Below the pieces are notes generated by a model. That model saw nothing but the letters and a program-made list of their open reading frames with translations, was not told where the DNA came from and did not search any database. Positions 27,519-35,700 of a DNA stretch of 64,000 bases are shown piece by piece. The translations under genes were made by a program, and so were the position numbers. Position 1 is the stretch's first letter; each line of letters starts with the position of its first letter. Origin of the DNA: Flavihumibacter sp. UBA7668. Its GTDB lineage: Bacteria > Bacteroidota > Bacteroidia > Chitinophagales > Chitinophagaceae. Location of the stretch: contig NZ_DLHM01000002.1 of assembly GCF_002483205.1 (NCBI RefSeq), forward strand, positions 124,001 through 188,000, written 5' to 3'.

Positions 27519-27722
27519 ATGAATTCCCGTACTTTCAACGTATTAGGCGGATTCCAATCTATGTTGTTTTGCATAGGAATCTATGTTGTTGCCTTATTCT
27601 TCTCAATTTTTATTTGTTCAGCTATTTTCCATGCGGTTAATAACTACCGAACGGAACCTATAGGTACACTTAAAACGGTATCCGCACCACAGGCGGGTCC
27701 GCAGGTAGTGGCCTCCAGATAA
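27519..27722 (+). CDS. Small single-pass membrane protein
   Basis: A 67-residue protein not recognised as a named family. It has one long hydrophobic segment (about 16-40, LFCIGIYVVALFFSIFICSAIFHAV) followed by a polar tail ending PQVVASR, so it is probably an inner-membrane anchor with a short C-terminal tail. The ATG follows an A-rich leader and a strong terminator sits about 25 bases after the stop, so it looks like a complete, separately transcribed small gene. Confidence 0.65.
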   Translation: MNSRTFNVLGGFQSMLFCIGIYVVALFFSIFICSAIFHAVNNYRTEPIGTLKTVSAPQAGPQVVASR

Positions 27723-27744
27723 ATCAGTTAATGTAGACAGGTAG

Positions 27745-27782
27745 AAAAGGGGTGTGCAGCTTGCGCATCCCTTTTCGATTTT
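27745..27782 (+). terminator. Rho-independent terminator after the small membrane protein
   Basis: AAAAGGGGTGTGC (27745-27757) pairs with GCGCATCCCTTTT (27763-27775) over loop AGCTT, with a T-rich tail. The pairing includes two G:T pairs. Confidence 0.75.
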
Positions 27783-27853
27783 AACCATTTTCTTGCAGGT
27801 ATCAGTGTACTATTTACTTCAATGGTTATCTTCGCCGCAAGAATATTTCTTCT

Positions 27854-28831
27854 ATGACTGCAAAAATCTTCTCAGGTACCGGTTCACAGTACCTGGCAGA
27901 GAAAATCGCCAACAGCTACGGAATTCCATTAGGCCGGATCAATATCCAGAAATTCAGCGACGGGGAGATTCAGCCGGTTTACCAGGAAAGCATTCGGGGA
28001 GATGTTGTTTTTCTCGTCCAGAGTACCTTTTCTCCTTCAGACAATCTGATGGAATTATTGCTGATGATCGATGCCGCCAGACGTGCATCCGCCTATAAGG
28101 TGATCGCCGTTATTCCCTATTATGGCTATGCCCGCCAGGATCGGAAAGATAAACCCCGGGTTGCCATCGGATCCAAGCTGATTGCCAATATGCTCACTGC
28201 TGCGGGCGCTGACCGGGTGATTACCATGGACTTACACGCTCCGCAGATTCAGGGCTATTTTGATATACCGGTGGATCACCTCGATAGTTCCGTAATTTTT
28301 ATCCCCTATATAGAGCAATTAAAACTGGAAAACCTTACCTTTGCGGCCCCTGACGTGGGTAGTGCGAACAGGATCCGTGAAATTGCCAGCTATTTCAACG
28401 CCGAAATGGTGATTTGTGACAAACACCGGAAACGCGCAAATGAAATAGCCAGCATGGTGGTGATTGGAGATGTAACAGATAAAAATGTGATCCTGATCGA
28501 TGATATCTGTGATACCGGAGGTACCCTGGCAAAAAGTGCCGGTTTGCTGAAGGAAAAAGGCGCCACTACCGTTCGGGCCATGTGTACACATCCGGTGCTG
28601 AGTGGAAAAGCCTATGAAAATATAGGCAACAGTGTGTTGGAAGAACTGGTGGTTTGTGATACCATCCCCCTGAAACAACAGGTGGATAAAATAAAAGTGC
28701 TGTCCGTTGCAAATTTATTTGCAGTAGCCCTGAGGAACGCATTTGAACAAAGAAGCATTACCAGTCTGTTTATCCACTCGCAACGGAAAGAACAGCAGAA
28801 TGCCGAAAACAGGGGAGAACAAGGAGCTTAA
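27854..28831 (+). CDS. prs: Ribose-phosphate pyrophosphokinase
   Basis: PRPP synthase makes phosphoribosyl pyrophosphate from ribose 5-phosphate and ATP for nucleotide, His and Trp synthesis. The 325-residue product shows KIFSGTGSQYLAEKIA, FSDGEIQP, the flexible-loop region YYGYARQDRKDKPR, the metal-binding DLHAPQIQGYFDIPVDHL and the PRPP-binding VILIDDICDTGGTL. The C-terminal end after ALRNAFEQRSITSLF is a short lineage tail. It is followed 20 bases later by the ribosomal L25 gene and then pth, an arrangement common in Bacteroidota. Confidence 0.97.
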   Translation: MTAKIFSGTGSQYLAEKIANSYGIPLGRINIQKFSDGEIQPVYQESIRGDVVFLVQSTFSPSDNLMELLLMIDAARRASAYKVIAVIPYYGYARQDRKDKPRVAIGSKLIANMLTAAGADRVITMDLHAPQIQGYFDIPVDHLDSSVIFIPYIEQLKLENLTFAAPDVGSANRIREIASYFNAEMVICDKHRKRANEIASMVVIGDVTDKNVILIDDICDTGGTLAKSAGLLKEKGATTVRAMCTHPVLSGKAYENIGNSVLEELVVCDTIPLKQQVDKIKVLSVANLFAVALRNAFEQRSITSLFIHSQRKEQQNAENRGEQGA

Positions 28832-28851
28832 TTTTTATTAAATACTAAACA

Positions 28852-29436
28852 ATGAAGACAATTACAATCGAAGGACAACTCAGGACCGAAACCGGGAAAA
28901 AAGCCACCCGCCAACTTCGCTCTGAGGACAAAGTGCCAGGTGTAATTTACGGAGGTGAGCAGGAAATTAATTTCTTCGCTCCAGCCAAGGCTTTCAAGGC
29001 TCTGGTTTACACTCCTGAATTTAATCTTGCAGAAGTGAAACTGGATGGCAAAACCTACAAATGCATCATGAAGGACCTGCAGTTCGACAAGGTAAGCGAT
29101 GCGCTTACACATGTTGATTTGCAGGAACTGGTGGAAGATAAGCCTGTTATTGCGCAACTTCCATTACACCTGACCGGTTCACCCGCTGGCGTAAAAGCAG
29201 GTGGTCGTTTGGATGTTAAAGTAAAGTCTCTGAAGGTTAAAACCCTTCCAAAGTACCTGAAAGAAAGCATCGAGCTGGATATCACCAACCTGGAGTTGAA
29301 TGAAAACATGCGGATTCAGGATATCAAAGCAGACAACATTGAAATTATGATGTCTCCCCGTATTCCGGTTGCATCTATCGTGATGACACGTCAGTTGAAA
29401 CAGGAAGAAGCAGCGGCTGAAAAAGGTAAAAAATAA
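28852..29436 (+). CDS. rplY: 50S ribosomal protein L25/general stress protein Ctc
   Basis: A 194-residue two-domain L25 (TL5/CTC type) that binds 5S rRNA. The N-terminal RNA-binding domain includes ITIEGQLRTETGKKATRQLRSEDKVPGVIYGG; the C-terminal domain includes VVQLPLHL-like AQLPLHLTGSPAGVKAGGRLDV and EVKSLP-like KVKTLPKYLKESIELDITNL. A Lys/Glu-rich tail (EEAAAEKGKK) closes it. It is co-directional with prs, 20 bases away, and is followed by a strong terminator before pth. Confidence 0.96.
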   Translation: MKTITIEGQLRTETGKKATRQLRSEDKVPGVIYGGEQEINFFAPAKAFKALVYTPEFNLAEVKLDGKTYKCIMKDLQFDKVSDALTHVDLQELVEDKPVIAQLPLHLTGSPAGVKAGGRLDVKVKSLKVKTLPKYLKESIELDITNLELNENMRIQDIKADNIEIMMSPRIPVASIVMTRQLKQEEAAAEKGKK

Positions 29437-29460
29437 TCCCCACCTTATTTAATATACCCT

Positions 29461-29487
29461 AAAGGCACCGGATTTCCGGTGCCTTTT
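29461..29487 (+). terminator. Rho-independent terminator between rplY and pth
   Basis: AAAGGCACCGG and CCGGTGCCTTT form an 11-pair perfect stem with loop ATTT, then a short T run. It separates prs-rplY from pth, unless read through. Confidence 0.85.
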
Positions 29488-29507
29488 CACCTTTCACCTT
29501 TCACCTT
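29484..29507. repeat. Tandem heptamers immediately 5' of pth
   Basis: TTTTCACC followed by TTTCACC, TTTCACC and TTC: about three copies of TTTCACC, running from the terminator to within three bases of the pth ATG at 29510. The unit is the same as that found five times before dinB. Confidence 0.8.
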
Positions 29508-29509
29508 CT

Positions 29510-30088
29510 ATGTCCAAATTCCTCATCGTTGGCTTGGGTAATATCGGTGCCGAATATGCGCATACGCGGCATAATATCGGTTTTGATGTGGTGGATGCAC
29601 TGGTTGCCAAACATGAAGCTGTTTTTCGTACAGATCGCCTGGCAGATGTGGCTGAAGCTAAATTAAAAGGGAAGTCCATGGTTATTATCAAGCCATCCAC
29701 CTATATGAACCTGAGCGGTAAGGCGGTTAAATACTGGATGGAAAAAGAAAAAATTCCCGTTGAACAGGTTTTTATTATTCTGGATGAACTTGCCCTGCCG
29801 ATCGAAAAAAGCCGGATTCGCGGCGCAGGGAGCGATGGCGGACACAATGGCTTAAAAAGCATCCAGGAACAACTCGGCACCTCTGCATACCCCCGCTTGC
29901 GCTTCGGAATCGGCAATAATTATCCCAAAGGCAGGCAGGTGGACTATGTCCTGGGTAAATGGAACCCGGAGGAGATTCCCCTTATTGTCAGGAAAATCCA
30001 GCAAACCATTCCCATCATCGAGTCCTTTGTGCTGGCCGGTCTGACAAATACCATGAATCATTTCAACAATGTGGAATACAAGTTATGA
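29510..30088 (+). CDS. pth: Peptidyl-tRNA hydrolase
   Basis: Pth cleaves peptidyl-tRNA released from stalled ribosomes. The 192-residue protein carries LIVGLGNIGAEYAHTRHNIGFDVVD with the catalytic His in TRHN and Asn in GLGN. It also has KPSTYMNLSGKAV, and ILDELALPIEKSRIRGAGSDGGHNGLKS with the second conserved Asp and the GGHNGL tRNA-binding loop. The usual Gly-Asn-Pro-Gly is Gly-Asn-Ile-Gly here, a mild variant. The start ATG directly follows heptamer repeats. The product is complete. Confidence 0.95.
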   Translation: MSKFLIVGLGNIGAEYAHTRHNIGFDVVDALVAKHEAVFRTDRLADVAEAKLKGKSMVIIKPSTYMNLSGKAVKYWMEKEKIPVEQVFIILDELALPIEKSRIRGAGSDGGHNGLKSIQEQLGTSAYPRLRFGIGNNYPKGRQVDYVLGKWNPEEIPLIVRKIQQTIPIIESFVLAGLTNTMNHFNNVEYKL

Positions 30089-30224
30089 TTTATGCATATG
30101 AATAGTTATTTTCGCACACCATCGGGTAAGTAATTACCTGTACTTCCAGTATCCCTATAAATTCCGGGGACTAAAAATCCCAAATTAATCAGTGATTATT
30201 TAATCATTAAACCCCGTAGTGAAT

Positions 30225-30836
30225 ATGAAAATATTCTGCATAGGCCGTAACTATGTGGCACATGCCAAAGAATTAGGCAATGATGTCCCTGATGAACCGG
30301 TGATTTTCATGAAGCCCAAAAGTGCCCTGCTCCAAGCGCATACTCCCTTTTATTATCCCGAGTTTACCAATGAATTGCATTATGAATGTGAACTGGTACT
30401 CCGTATCTGTAAAAATGGAAAATATATCCAGGATCGCTATGCCAGCAAATACTATGACGCGGTAACAGTTGGCATCGATTTCACAGCAAGGGATATCCAG
30501 AACGAATTAAAAGAAAAAGGCCTTCCCTGGGAAAAAGCAAAGTCCTGGGACAATTCAGCCGTTATCGGTAAATGGATCAATATGACCGATATCAAGAATA
30601 AAAAAGAAATCAAATTCAACCTGAAGAAGAATAAAGAAATGGTTCAGGAAGGTAATTCCAACCAGATGATCTTCAACTTCGACAGCATCGTTGCCCATAT
30701 TTCCAATTATTTCTCCGTCAATATCGGTGATCTCATCTTTACCGGCACACCCGCCGGTGTGGGAGAATGCGTGGTAGGAGATGAACTGGAGGGCTATATG
30801 GACGATGCCCAACTGTTTACGATCGAAATTAAATAA
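30225..30836 (+). CDS. Fumarylacetoacetate hydrolase family protein
   Basis: A 203-residue single-domain FAH-fold enzyme (hydrolase, decarboxylase or isomerase of 2-oxo acids). Visible motifs are KIFCIGRNYVAHAKELGN, PVIFMKPKSAL, the metal-binding HYECELVLRI with Glu-x-Glu, VGIDFTARDIQ, KSWDNSAVIG and the terminal GDLIFTGTPAGVGECVVGDELEG. The closest remembered relatives are small acylpyruvase/oxaloacetate decarboxylase-like FAH proteins. The ATG at 30225 is preferred to the GTG at 30219 because it gives the usual MKIFCIGRNY start. It stands between pth and a fused E1 gene, each apparently with its own promoter. Confidence 0.9.
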   Translation: MKIFCIGRNYVAHAKELGNDVPDEPVIFMKPKSALLQAHTPFYYPEFTNELHYECELVLRICKNGKYIQDRYASKYYDAVTVGIDFTARDIQNELKEKGLPWEKAKSWDNSAVIGKWINMTDIKNKKEIKFNLKKNKEMVQEGNSNQMIFNFDSIVAHISNYFSVNIGDLIFTGTPAGVGECVVGDELEGYMDDAQLFTIEIK

Positions 30837-30843
30837 GTCCGGG

Positions 30844-30875
30844 TTCGTTTACTAACAAGTGTTCGTTTATATTTG
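30844..30875 (+). promoter_or_regulatory. Promoter of the fused E1 dehydrogenase gene
   Basis: TTCG (30844-30847, one mismatch to TTTG), 20 bases, then TATATTTG (30868-30875), a full match to TAnnTTTG. The ATG follows after 17 bases. Confidence 0.6.
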
Positions 30876-30892
30876 CGCAGCATTGCTCCTTT

Positions 30893-32959
30893 ATGAACGG
30901 AAACGAACTGTTACTTAAAGCCTATCGTCATTGTTGCCTGGCCAAACATATGGCAGCTATTTATGAACAGCATCGCGCTGTTTGCAAATACGTCCATTCC
31001 ACCTCCAGAGGGCATGAAGCTATTCAACTGGCAATCGCCTATTTACTTGATCCGGCAGATTTTGTAAGTCCGTATTACAGGGATGAAAGCCTGTTATTGG
31101 GACTAGGATTCGAACCTTATCAGCTTATGTTGCAATTGCTGGCAAAGGCAGCTGATCCATTTACCGGTGGCCGGGCCTATTATTCCCATCCCAATAGCAG
31201 GGAAGCAGGAAAACCAACCATTATCCAACAAAGCAGTGCTACCGGCATGCAGGTAATTCCAACCACCGGCATTGCACAGGGTCTTCAATATCTGGAGCAG
31301 CACCTGAATAATCGATTGCGCAAAACAGCTGCTGGTGAGTTACCCATTGTTGTTTGTTCACTGGGTGATGCCAGTGTAACCGAAGGCGAGGTAAGCGAAG
31401 CCTTCCAATTTGCCGTACTCAAACAATTACCGATCTTATACCTGGTGCAGGATAACCAATGGGGAATCAGTGTAAGTGCTGAAGAATCCAGAGCAATGGA
31501 CGCCTATGAATATGCGGCGGGCTTTCCGGGTTTATCACGGATTCGGGTGGATGGCAGTGATTTTGAAGCCGGTTATAAAGTGCTGGAAGAAGTGATCACT
31601 AATATTCGGAAAGAACGCAAACCCTGGCTGGTGCAGGCCAATCTTCCTTTATTGGGGCATCATACCAGCGGAGTACGAAAAGAATTTTACAGATCCGCGG
31701 AAGACCTTGCCAACCATAGTCAGCAGGATCCTGGTCCAAAATTATATGTAAGATTATTGGAACTCGGTTTTTCAGAAGAAAAGCTTCTGAATATAGATCA
31801 ACAGGCCAGAGAAGAAATACTGCTTGCCTTTCAAGCTGCGTCAGAAGCTTCAGAGCCCGATCCGGCAACAGTCATGGACCATGTTTTTGCACCGACATCT
31901 GTAACAAAAGAACTGGGCCAGCGGGAAACCGCGACCAAAGAAAAAATCAATATGGTGGATGCCGCCCTTTATGCCATCCGCGAAATTCTGCAGGAATATC
32001 CCGAATCATTGCTCTATGGTCAGGATGTTGGCCGGCGCCTGGGAGGCGTTTTCAGAGAAGCCGCCACACTGGCTGAATTGTTTGGAGATCACCGGGTATT
32101 TAATACCGCCATACAGGAAGCTTATATAATTGGATCCACTTCCGGAATGAGTGCCGTTGGCCTGAAACCAATTGTAGAAGTGCAATTTGCGGATTATATC
32201 TATCCCGGCTTGAATCAACTGGTTTCAGAAATTGCCAAATCCTGTTACCTGAGTTGCGGGAAATTCCCCGTTCAAACCCTTATCCGGGTGCCGGTTGGTG
32301 CTTATGGCGGTGGAGGTCCCTATCATAGCGGAAGTATTGAATCCACCCTGTTAAGTATAAAAGGAATTAAAGTCGTTTATCCATCCAATGCAGCAGATAT
32401 GAAGGGTTTGATGAAAGCTGCCTTTCTTGATCCCAATCCGGTAATAATGCTTGAACATAAAGGACTCTACTGGAGTAAAGTGCCGGGAACGGAAGCTGCT
32501 AAAACACCCGAACCCTCCGCTGATTATCGAATCCCCCTTGGAAAAGCCAGGATTGTTCAGCAGGCCGGCAGGGAATCAATCAATAGAGGCGATACCTGTA
32601 CAATCATTACCTATGGAATGGGCGTTTACTGGGCAACAGCTGCAGCTGCTTTCTTTCCCGGCCAGATAGAAATTGTTGATCTGCGATGCCTATATCCACT
32701 GGATGAAGAACTCATTTATGCCAGCGTTCAAAAACATGGAAAATGCCTGGTGCTTACTGAAGAACAACAATACAATTCTTTTGCTGAAGCATTGGCATCC
32801 CGAATTACACATGCCTGCTTTCAATGGCTCGATGCACCGGTTGAGGTGATGGGAGCACTGCCTCTTCCAGCAGTTCCGATGAATACCCTGCTGGAAACAG
32901 CCATGCTGCCTAACGCAGAAAAACTGAAAAAAAGACTGCATCAACTCTTAGTGTACTAA
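30893..32959 (+). CDS. Fused E1 alpha/beta thiamine-dependent 2-oxoacid dehydrogenase
   Basis: A 688-residue fusion of the alpha and beta chains of a ThDP-dependent 2-oxoacid dehydrogenase, most like the branched-chain (2-oxoisovalerate) type. The alpha part (about 1-330) has STSRGHEAIQLAIAYLL, YYRDESLLLGLG and the ThDP/Mg motif GDASVTEGEVSEAFQFA...QDNQWGIS. The beta part (about 350-688) has YGQDVGRRLGGVFREAATL, EAYIIGSTSGMSAVGLKPIVEVQFADYIYPGLNQLVSE, GAYGGGGPYHSGSIE and the transketolase C-terminal domain ITYGMGVYW...IVDLRCLYPLDEE. It would feed decarboxylated acyl groups to an E2 not in this window. A second fused E1 starts at 62328. Confidence 0.9.
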   Translation: MNGNELLLKAYRHCCLAKHMAAIYEQHRAVCKYVHSTSRGHEAIQLAIAYLLDPADFVSPYYRDESLLLGLGFEPYQLMLQLLAKAADPFTGGRAYYSHPNSREAGKPTIIQQSSATGMQVIPTTGIAQGLQYLEQHLNNRLRKTAAGELPIVVCSLGDASVTEGEVSEAFQFAVLKQLPILYLVQDNQWGISVSAEESRAMDAYEYAAGFPGLSRIRVDGSDFEAGYKVLEEVITNIRKERKPWLVQANLPLLGHHTSGVRKEFYRSAEDLANHSQQDPGPKLYVRLLELGFSEEKLLNIDQQAREEILLAFQAASEASEPDPATVMDHVFAPTSVTKELGQRETATKEKINMVDAALYAIREILQEYPESLLYGQDVGRRLGGVFREAATLAELFGDHRVFNTAIQEAYIIGSTSGMSAVGLKPIVEVQFADYIYPGLNQLVSEIAKSCYLSCGKFPVQTLIRVPVGAYGGGGPYHSGSIESTLLSIKGIKVVYPSNAADMKGLMKAAFLDPNPVIMLEHKGLYWSKVPGTEAAKTPEPSADYRIPLGKARIVQQAGRESINRGDTCTIITYGMGVYWATAAAAFFPGQIEIVDLRCLYPLDEELIYASVQKHGKCLVLTEEQQYNSFAEALASRITHACFQWLDAPVEVMGALPLPAVPMNTLLETAMLPNAEKLKKRLHQLLVY

Positions 32960-33109
32960 GTACATTTTCACTTTTCTCTAACATCATGATACTTCTGTTC
33001 ATCCTGTATTAAACCCACTTGTAAAGATTTAGGTTTTTAATCCAGTTGGTTCTGTTGATATTTATCTCCGAATGATTTCGTATAGATTCTGCAAACCAAA
33101 CCTATCTCG

Positions 33110-33754
33110 ATGAAAAATAGAATGTTGAAAGGGGCTCACCTTTCGGAAAGAAAATGCAGGGAGATATTACATTATTTCTGCGAAGACTTAACTGCTACCC
33201 AAATTGCTGCCATTACCGGAGTTAGCCGCGTAACCGTAAATGCCTATCTCAAATTGATCCGGACCCGTCTGGCACAACATTGTGAAGATGCGTTTCCAAC
33301 CCATCAGTTGCCTGAAAATTTTGTATCCATCAAAGGTTCTTTGAGCGGATTACCCAAGACCCCTTATTTCGGATTTACCAGATACAACGGTCAGGTTTAT
33401 GCGACAGGCTTGGAAAATATATCACGCGAACATTTACTTAACTGGCAAAAACAACATACTGGGCAGATTACCGGAGAAATGCAGACCATTCATGCCGTTG
33501 CTGATTTCAATAGCTGGCGCCTCTATCGTCGCGATATGCTTGCAGCAGGTGCATCAACCAATGGAGATGATATTTCAGGTTTCTGGGGACTAACCCGAAA
33601 CCGTCTGATGAAGTTCCGTGGAGTGAACAGAAATACCTTGTATCTCCATATCAAAGAATGTGAATTCAGGTACAATAACCGGAATGAAAATATGCAGGCC
33701 AAACTTATTCAACTTATAAACAAGCATCCCTTACACGAGGTACAAATGCAGTAA
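33110..33754 (+). CDS. IS1595-like transposase derivative lacking catalytic residues
   Basis: An intact 214-residue protein that resembles IS1595/IS1016 transposases over its length. The N-terminal helix-turn-helix reads LSERKCREILHYFCEDLTATQIAAITGVSRVTVNAYLKLIR. The C-terminal end keeps the family signature FW-x-LTRNRLMKFRGVN...LHIKECEFRYNNR. By eye against IS1016, the first acidic motif (normally ADESYFGG) reads VSIKGSLSG. The second Asp may be present in AVADFNSW, and the glutamate before FW (normally IENFW) is Ser (DISGFW). No terminal inverted repeats were found on either side, and a terminator follows. It may be a domesticated DNA-binding protein or a dead transposase. Confidence 0.75.
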   Translation: MKNRMLKGAHLSERKCREILHYFCEDLTATQIAAITGVSRVTVNAYLKLIRTRLAQHCEDAFPTHQLPENFVSIKGSLSGLPKTPYFGFTRYNGQVYATGLENISREHLLNWQKQHTGQITGEMQTIHAVADFNSWRLYRRDMLAAGASTNGDDISGFWGLTRNRLMKFRGVNRNTLYLHIKECEFRYNNRNENMQAKLIQLINKHPLHEVQMQ

Positions 33755-33783
33755 CGCTTTCTTTATTTCTCATGTGTGTGAAC

Positions 33784-33813
33784 GCGGGTAGTATCTACTA
33801 CCTGCTTTTTTTT
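33784..33813 (+). terminator. Rho-independent terminator after the transposase-like gene
   Basis: GCGGGTAG pairs with CTACCTGC around a TATCTA-type loop (33784-33805, one G:T), followed by eight T. It also lies beyond the 3' end of the opposing haemoglobin gene. Confidence 0.85.
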
Positions 33814-33826
33814 GTTATGATCCTGG

Positions 33827-34207
33827 TCAAAAATGAGGCGAAATAATTTTACCTTCCATAACGAGCGCAATTGATTGCGCTCGTTGTTGTATCAGATCTG
33901 CATTTTCTCCTTCAAATAATTCATCCGTGGTTTGTTTGAAAAGACGCAGCCACTCGGCGAAATCTTCTTTGCTTAAAGGAAATTCCTGATGTAATTGTTT
34001 ATGAACAGCCATGGGATTGCCGTTGTATTGTCCCGTATAAAAAAGAATGTTCTCCCAAAAATTATACATTACAGGAAGATGGGCTGACCAGTCAATATGT
34101 TTATCCGTTGTAAAAAAATGACCAATCTGCGCATTTGTTTTAACACGATCATAAAATGAATTGATCAGCATTTCTATATCGGCCCTGTTTTTAATGTCTT
34201 TTTTCAT
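33827..34207 (-). CDS. Group III truncated haemoglobin
   Basis: A 126-residue 2/2 haemoglobin of the group III (C. jejuni Ctb) type. The shared pattern is IEMLINSFYDRV, DWSAHLPVMYNFWENILFYTGQYNGNPMAVHKQLH, then EWLRLFKQTTDELFEGENADLIQQRAQSIA. His69 aligns with the proximal haem ligand of Ctb; the FW pair after YN is typical of the B/C region. Such proteins bind O2 or NO. It is the last gene of the nos run, 9 bases after nosY, so it is likely co-expressed with N2O reduction and may protect against NO. A perfect 24-bp palindrome lies inside its 3' half. Confidence 0.9.
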   Translation of the reverse strand: MKKDIKNRADIEMLINSFYDRVKTNAQIGHFFTTDKHIDWSAHLPVMYNFWENILFYTGQYNGNPMAVHKQLHQEFPLSKEDFAEWLRLFKQTTDELFEGENADLIQQRAQSIALVMEGKIISPHF

Positions 34208-34216
34208 CGCCTTCTT

Positions 34217-34984
34217 TTATAAGTCCTTGTTTTTAAATCGCCGAACGGCAAGTAAAATCGGAAATGCCATCCAGATCAGCATGACGAAGGTAATAAGTAA
34301 TAAACCGGCACCCGTACCAAAAAAATCCTGAAACAAAGCTCCTGTTAATCCCATCATGGCAGATATGTCCAGTTGCAACAACATACCAATCCTTGCCATA
34401 TCAATCGGATTGAGCATACTCATACCAATCATTGCCGTATCAAGCGGGTAATCTGCCAGTTGAAAAAGCACCAGTAATACCAATCCGTCAAATATAAAAG
34501 TAAAATAGAACCATAGCAGAAGTGATAATCCGATGCCTTTGGCTTTATCGCGTGTTAGTACTGCAGATAAGGTAGCCAGCGAAGCAAATACAACAGTTAA
34601 TGCACAACTGATTAAAAATAAATGCAGCGAAGTGGAAGCTGGATGAAGAATCAACAATGGTAATCCAATCCCTAATAGTAAAGCAACCAGCAAGGCCGTA
34701 ATCATGCCGAGGTAAACACCCCATAACAACCTCGATCTTTTGATGGGTTGCGCAACCAACAGTTCAATAAACTCTGCACTGTTATAAAGATAAATGGTAC
34801 AGAAAATACTGCTGACCAGCGGAACAATCAGCAGACTGATATTCAACAGACTCATGATGGCTTTAGCCGGATTGTCCTCCAATAAAAAAAGACTGATGCT
34901 TACCAATGCCAATAATAGGGTATAGGCAAGAATAATGCGATTTCGCAGTATGTCCAGCAGGCTGTATTTGATGATTTTTTTCAT
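34217..34984 (-). CDS. nosY: ABC transporter permease of the nos cluster (NosY-like)
   Basis: A 255-residue polytopic membrane protein with about six segments (about 15-35, 45-70, 95-118, 125-150, 165-190 and 215-245). It resembles ABC-2 type permeases, and its context fits NosY, the membrane subunit of the NosDFY maturation complex. Its start overlaps the nosF stop by four bases. NosDFY is known to be needed to assemble the tetranuclear copper site of NosZ in the periplasm. The haemoglobin gene follows directly. Confidence 0.85.
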   Translation of the reverse strand: MKKIIKYSLLDILRNRIILAYTLLLALVSISLFLLEDNPAKAIMSLLNISLLIVPLVSSIFCTIYLYNSAEFIELLVAQPIKRSRLLWGVYLGMITALLVALLLGIGLPLLILHPASTSLHLFLISCALTVVFASLATLSAVLTRDKAKGIGLSLLLWFYFTFIFDGLVLLVLFQLADYPLDTAMIGMSMLNPIDMARIGMLLQLDISAMMGLTGALFQDFFGTGAGLLLITFVMLIWMAFPILLAVRRFKNKDL

Positions 34985-35700
34985 TGGTGCGCAGTTTTCT
35001 GAAGCATAATCTGGGCCATCACTTTATTCAGTTTTGCTTCTCCTGTTTTCTCCTGTAATTGACTGACCGATTCATGGAAACGAAGCTGTCCATCCTGCAG
35101 GTAAATAATTTCAGAAACAAGATCATCCAGATCACTTAATACATGGGAGGTAATAAGGATTAGTTTCCCCTTTGCTTTTTCACGGGTTATTTTATCTTTT
35201 AAAAGTTCGCTTGATACCGGATCAAGTCCGGCTGTTGGCTCATCAAGTATTAATATAGCGGGATTGAATAAAAATGCCAGACAGGCACTTACTTTTTGCC
35301 TTGTGCCACCAGAAAGGGTACGCATTCTTTTGCCAAACTGGCGACGTAGATCAAATGCATCAATGAGCTCCTCATCCAATTCCTGACCGGGTTGGTAACG
35401 GATATCGCGAACCATATCTATTACCTGTTCAATGGTCATATTATCCGGAAAGCGGCTGATCTGTGGCATATATCCGATCTGCTTACGATATTGCCAGTTC
35501 TGGTGAATATTCTCCTGGTTAACGGTAATAAATCCACTATCCGGAATCACCATTCCAAGTAAACATTTTATAAAAGTTGTTTTGCCGGAGCCGTTGGGTC
35601 CAATCAGTGCAATGGTTTGTCCTTTATTGCAACTTAAGCTGATGCGGTCGAGGGCTACCAGTCGCCCGAATTTTTTCTGCACATTGGTTGCGATAATCAT
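34981..35700 (-). CDS. nosF: ABC transporter ATP-binding protein NosF
   Basis: A 239-residue ABC ATPase. Walker A is GPNGSGKTTFIK (about 33-44), the Q-loop follows in GYMPQ, the signature is LSGGTRQKV, Walker B is ILILDEPTAGLDP and the switch His lies in ITSHVLSD. It matches the CcmA/NosF type of single-domain ATPase. Both neighbours overlap by four bases (nosD upstream, nosY downstream), indicating tight coupling. It powers the NosDFY complex of nitrous oxide reductase maturation. Confidence 0.92.
   Translation of the reverse strand: MIIATNVQKKFGRLVALDRISLSCNKGQTIALIGPNGSGKTTFIKCLLGMVIPDSGFITVNQENIHQNWQYRKQIGYMPQISRFPDNMTIEQVIDMVRDIRYQPGQELDEELIDAFDLRRQFGKRMRTLSGGTRQKVSACLAFLFNPAILILDEPTAGLDPVSSELLKDKITREKAKGKLILITSHVLSDLDDLVSEIIYLQDGQLRFHESVSQLQEKTGEAKLNKVMAQIMLQKTAHQ

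Noticed and set aside
33110..33754. Active insertion sequence
   Set aside because: No terminal inverted repeats or target duplication were found within about 150 bases on either side, and catalytic residues appear lost.
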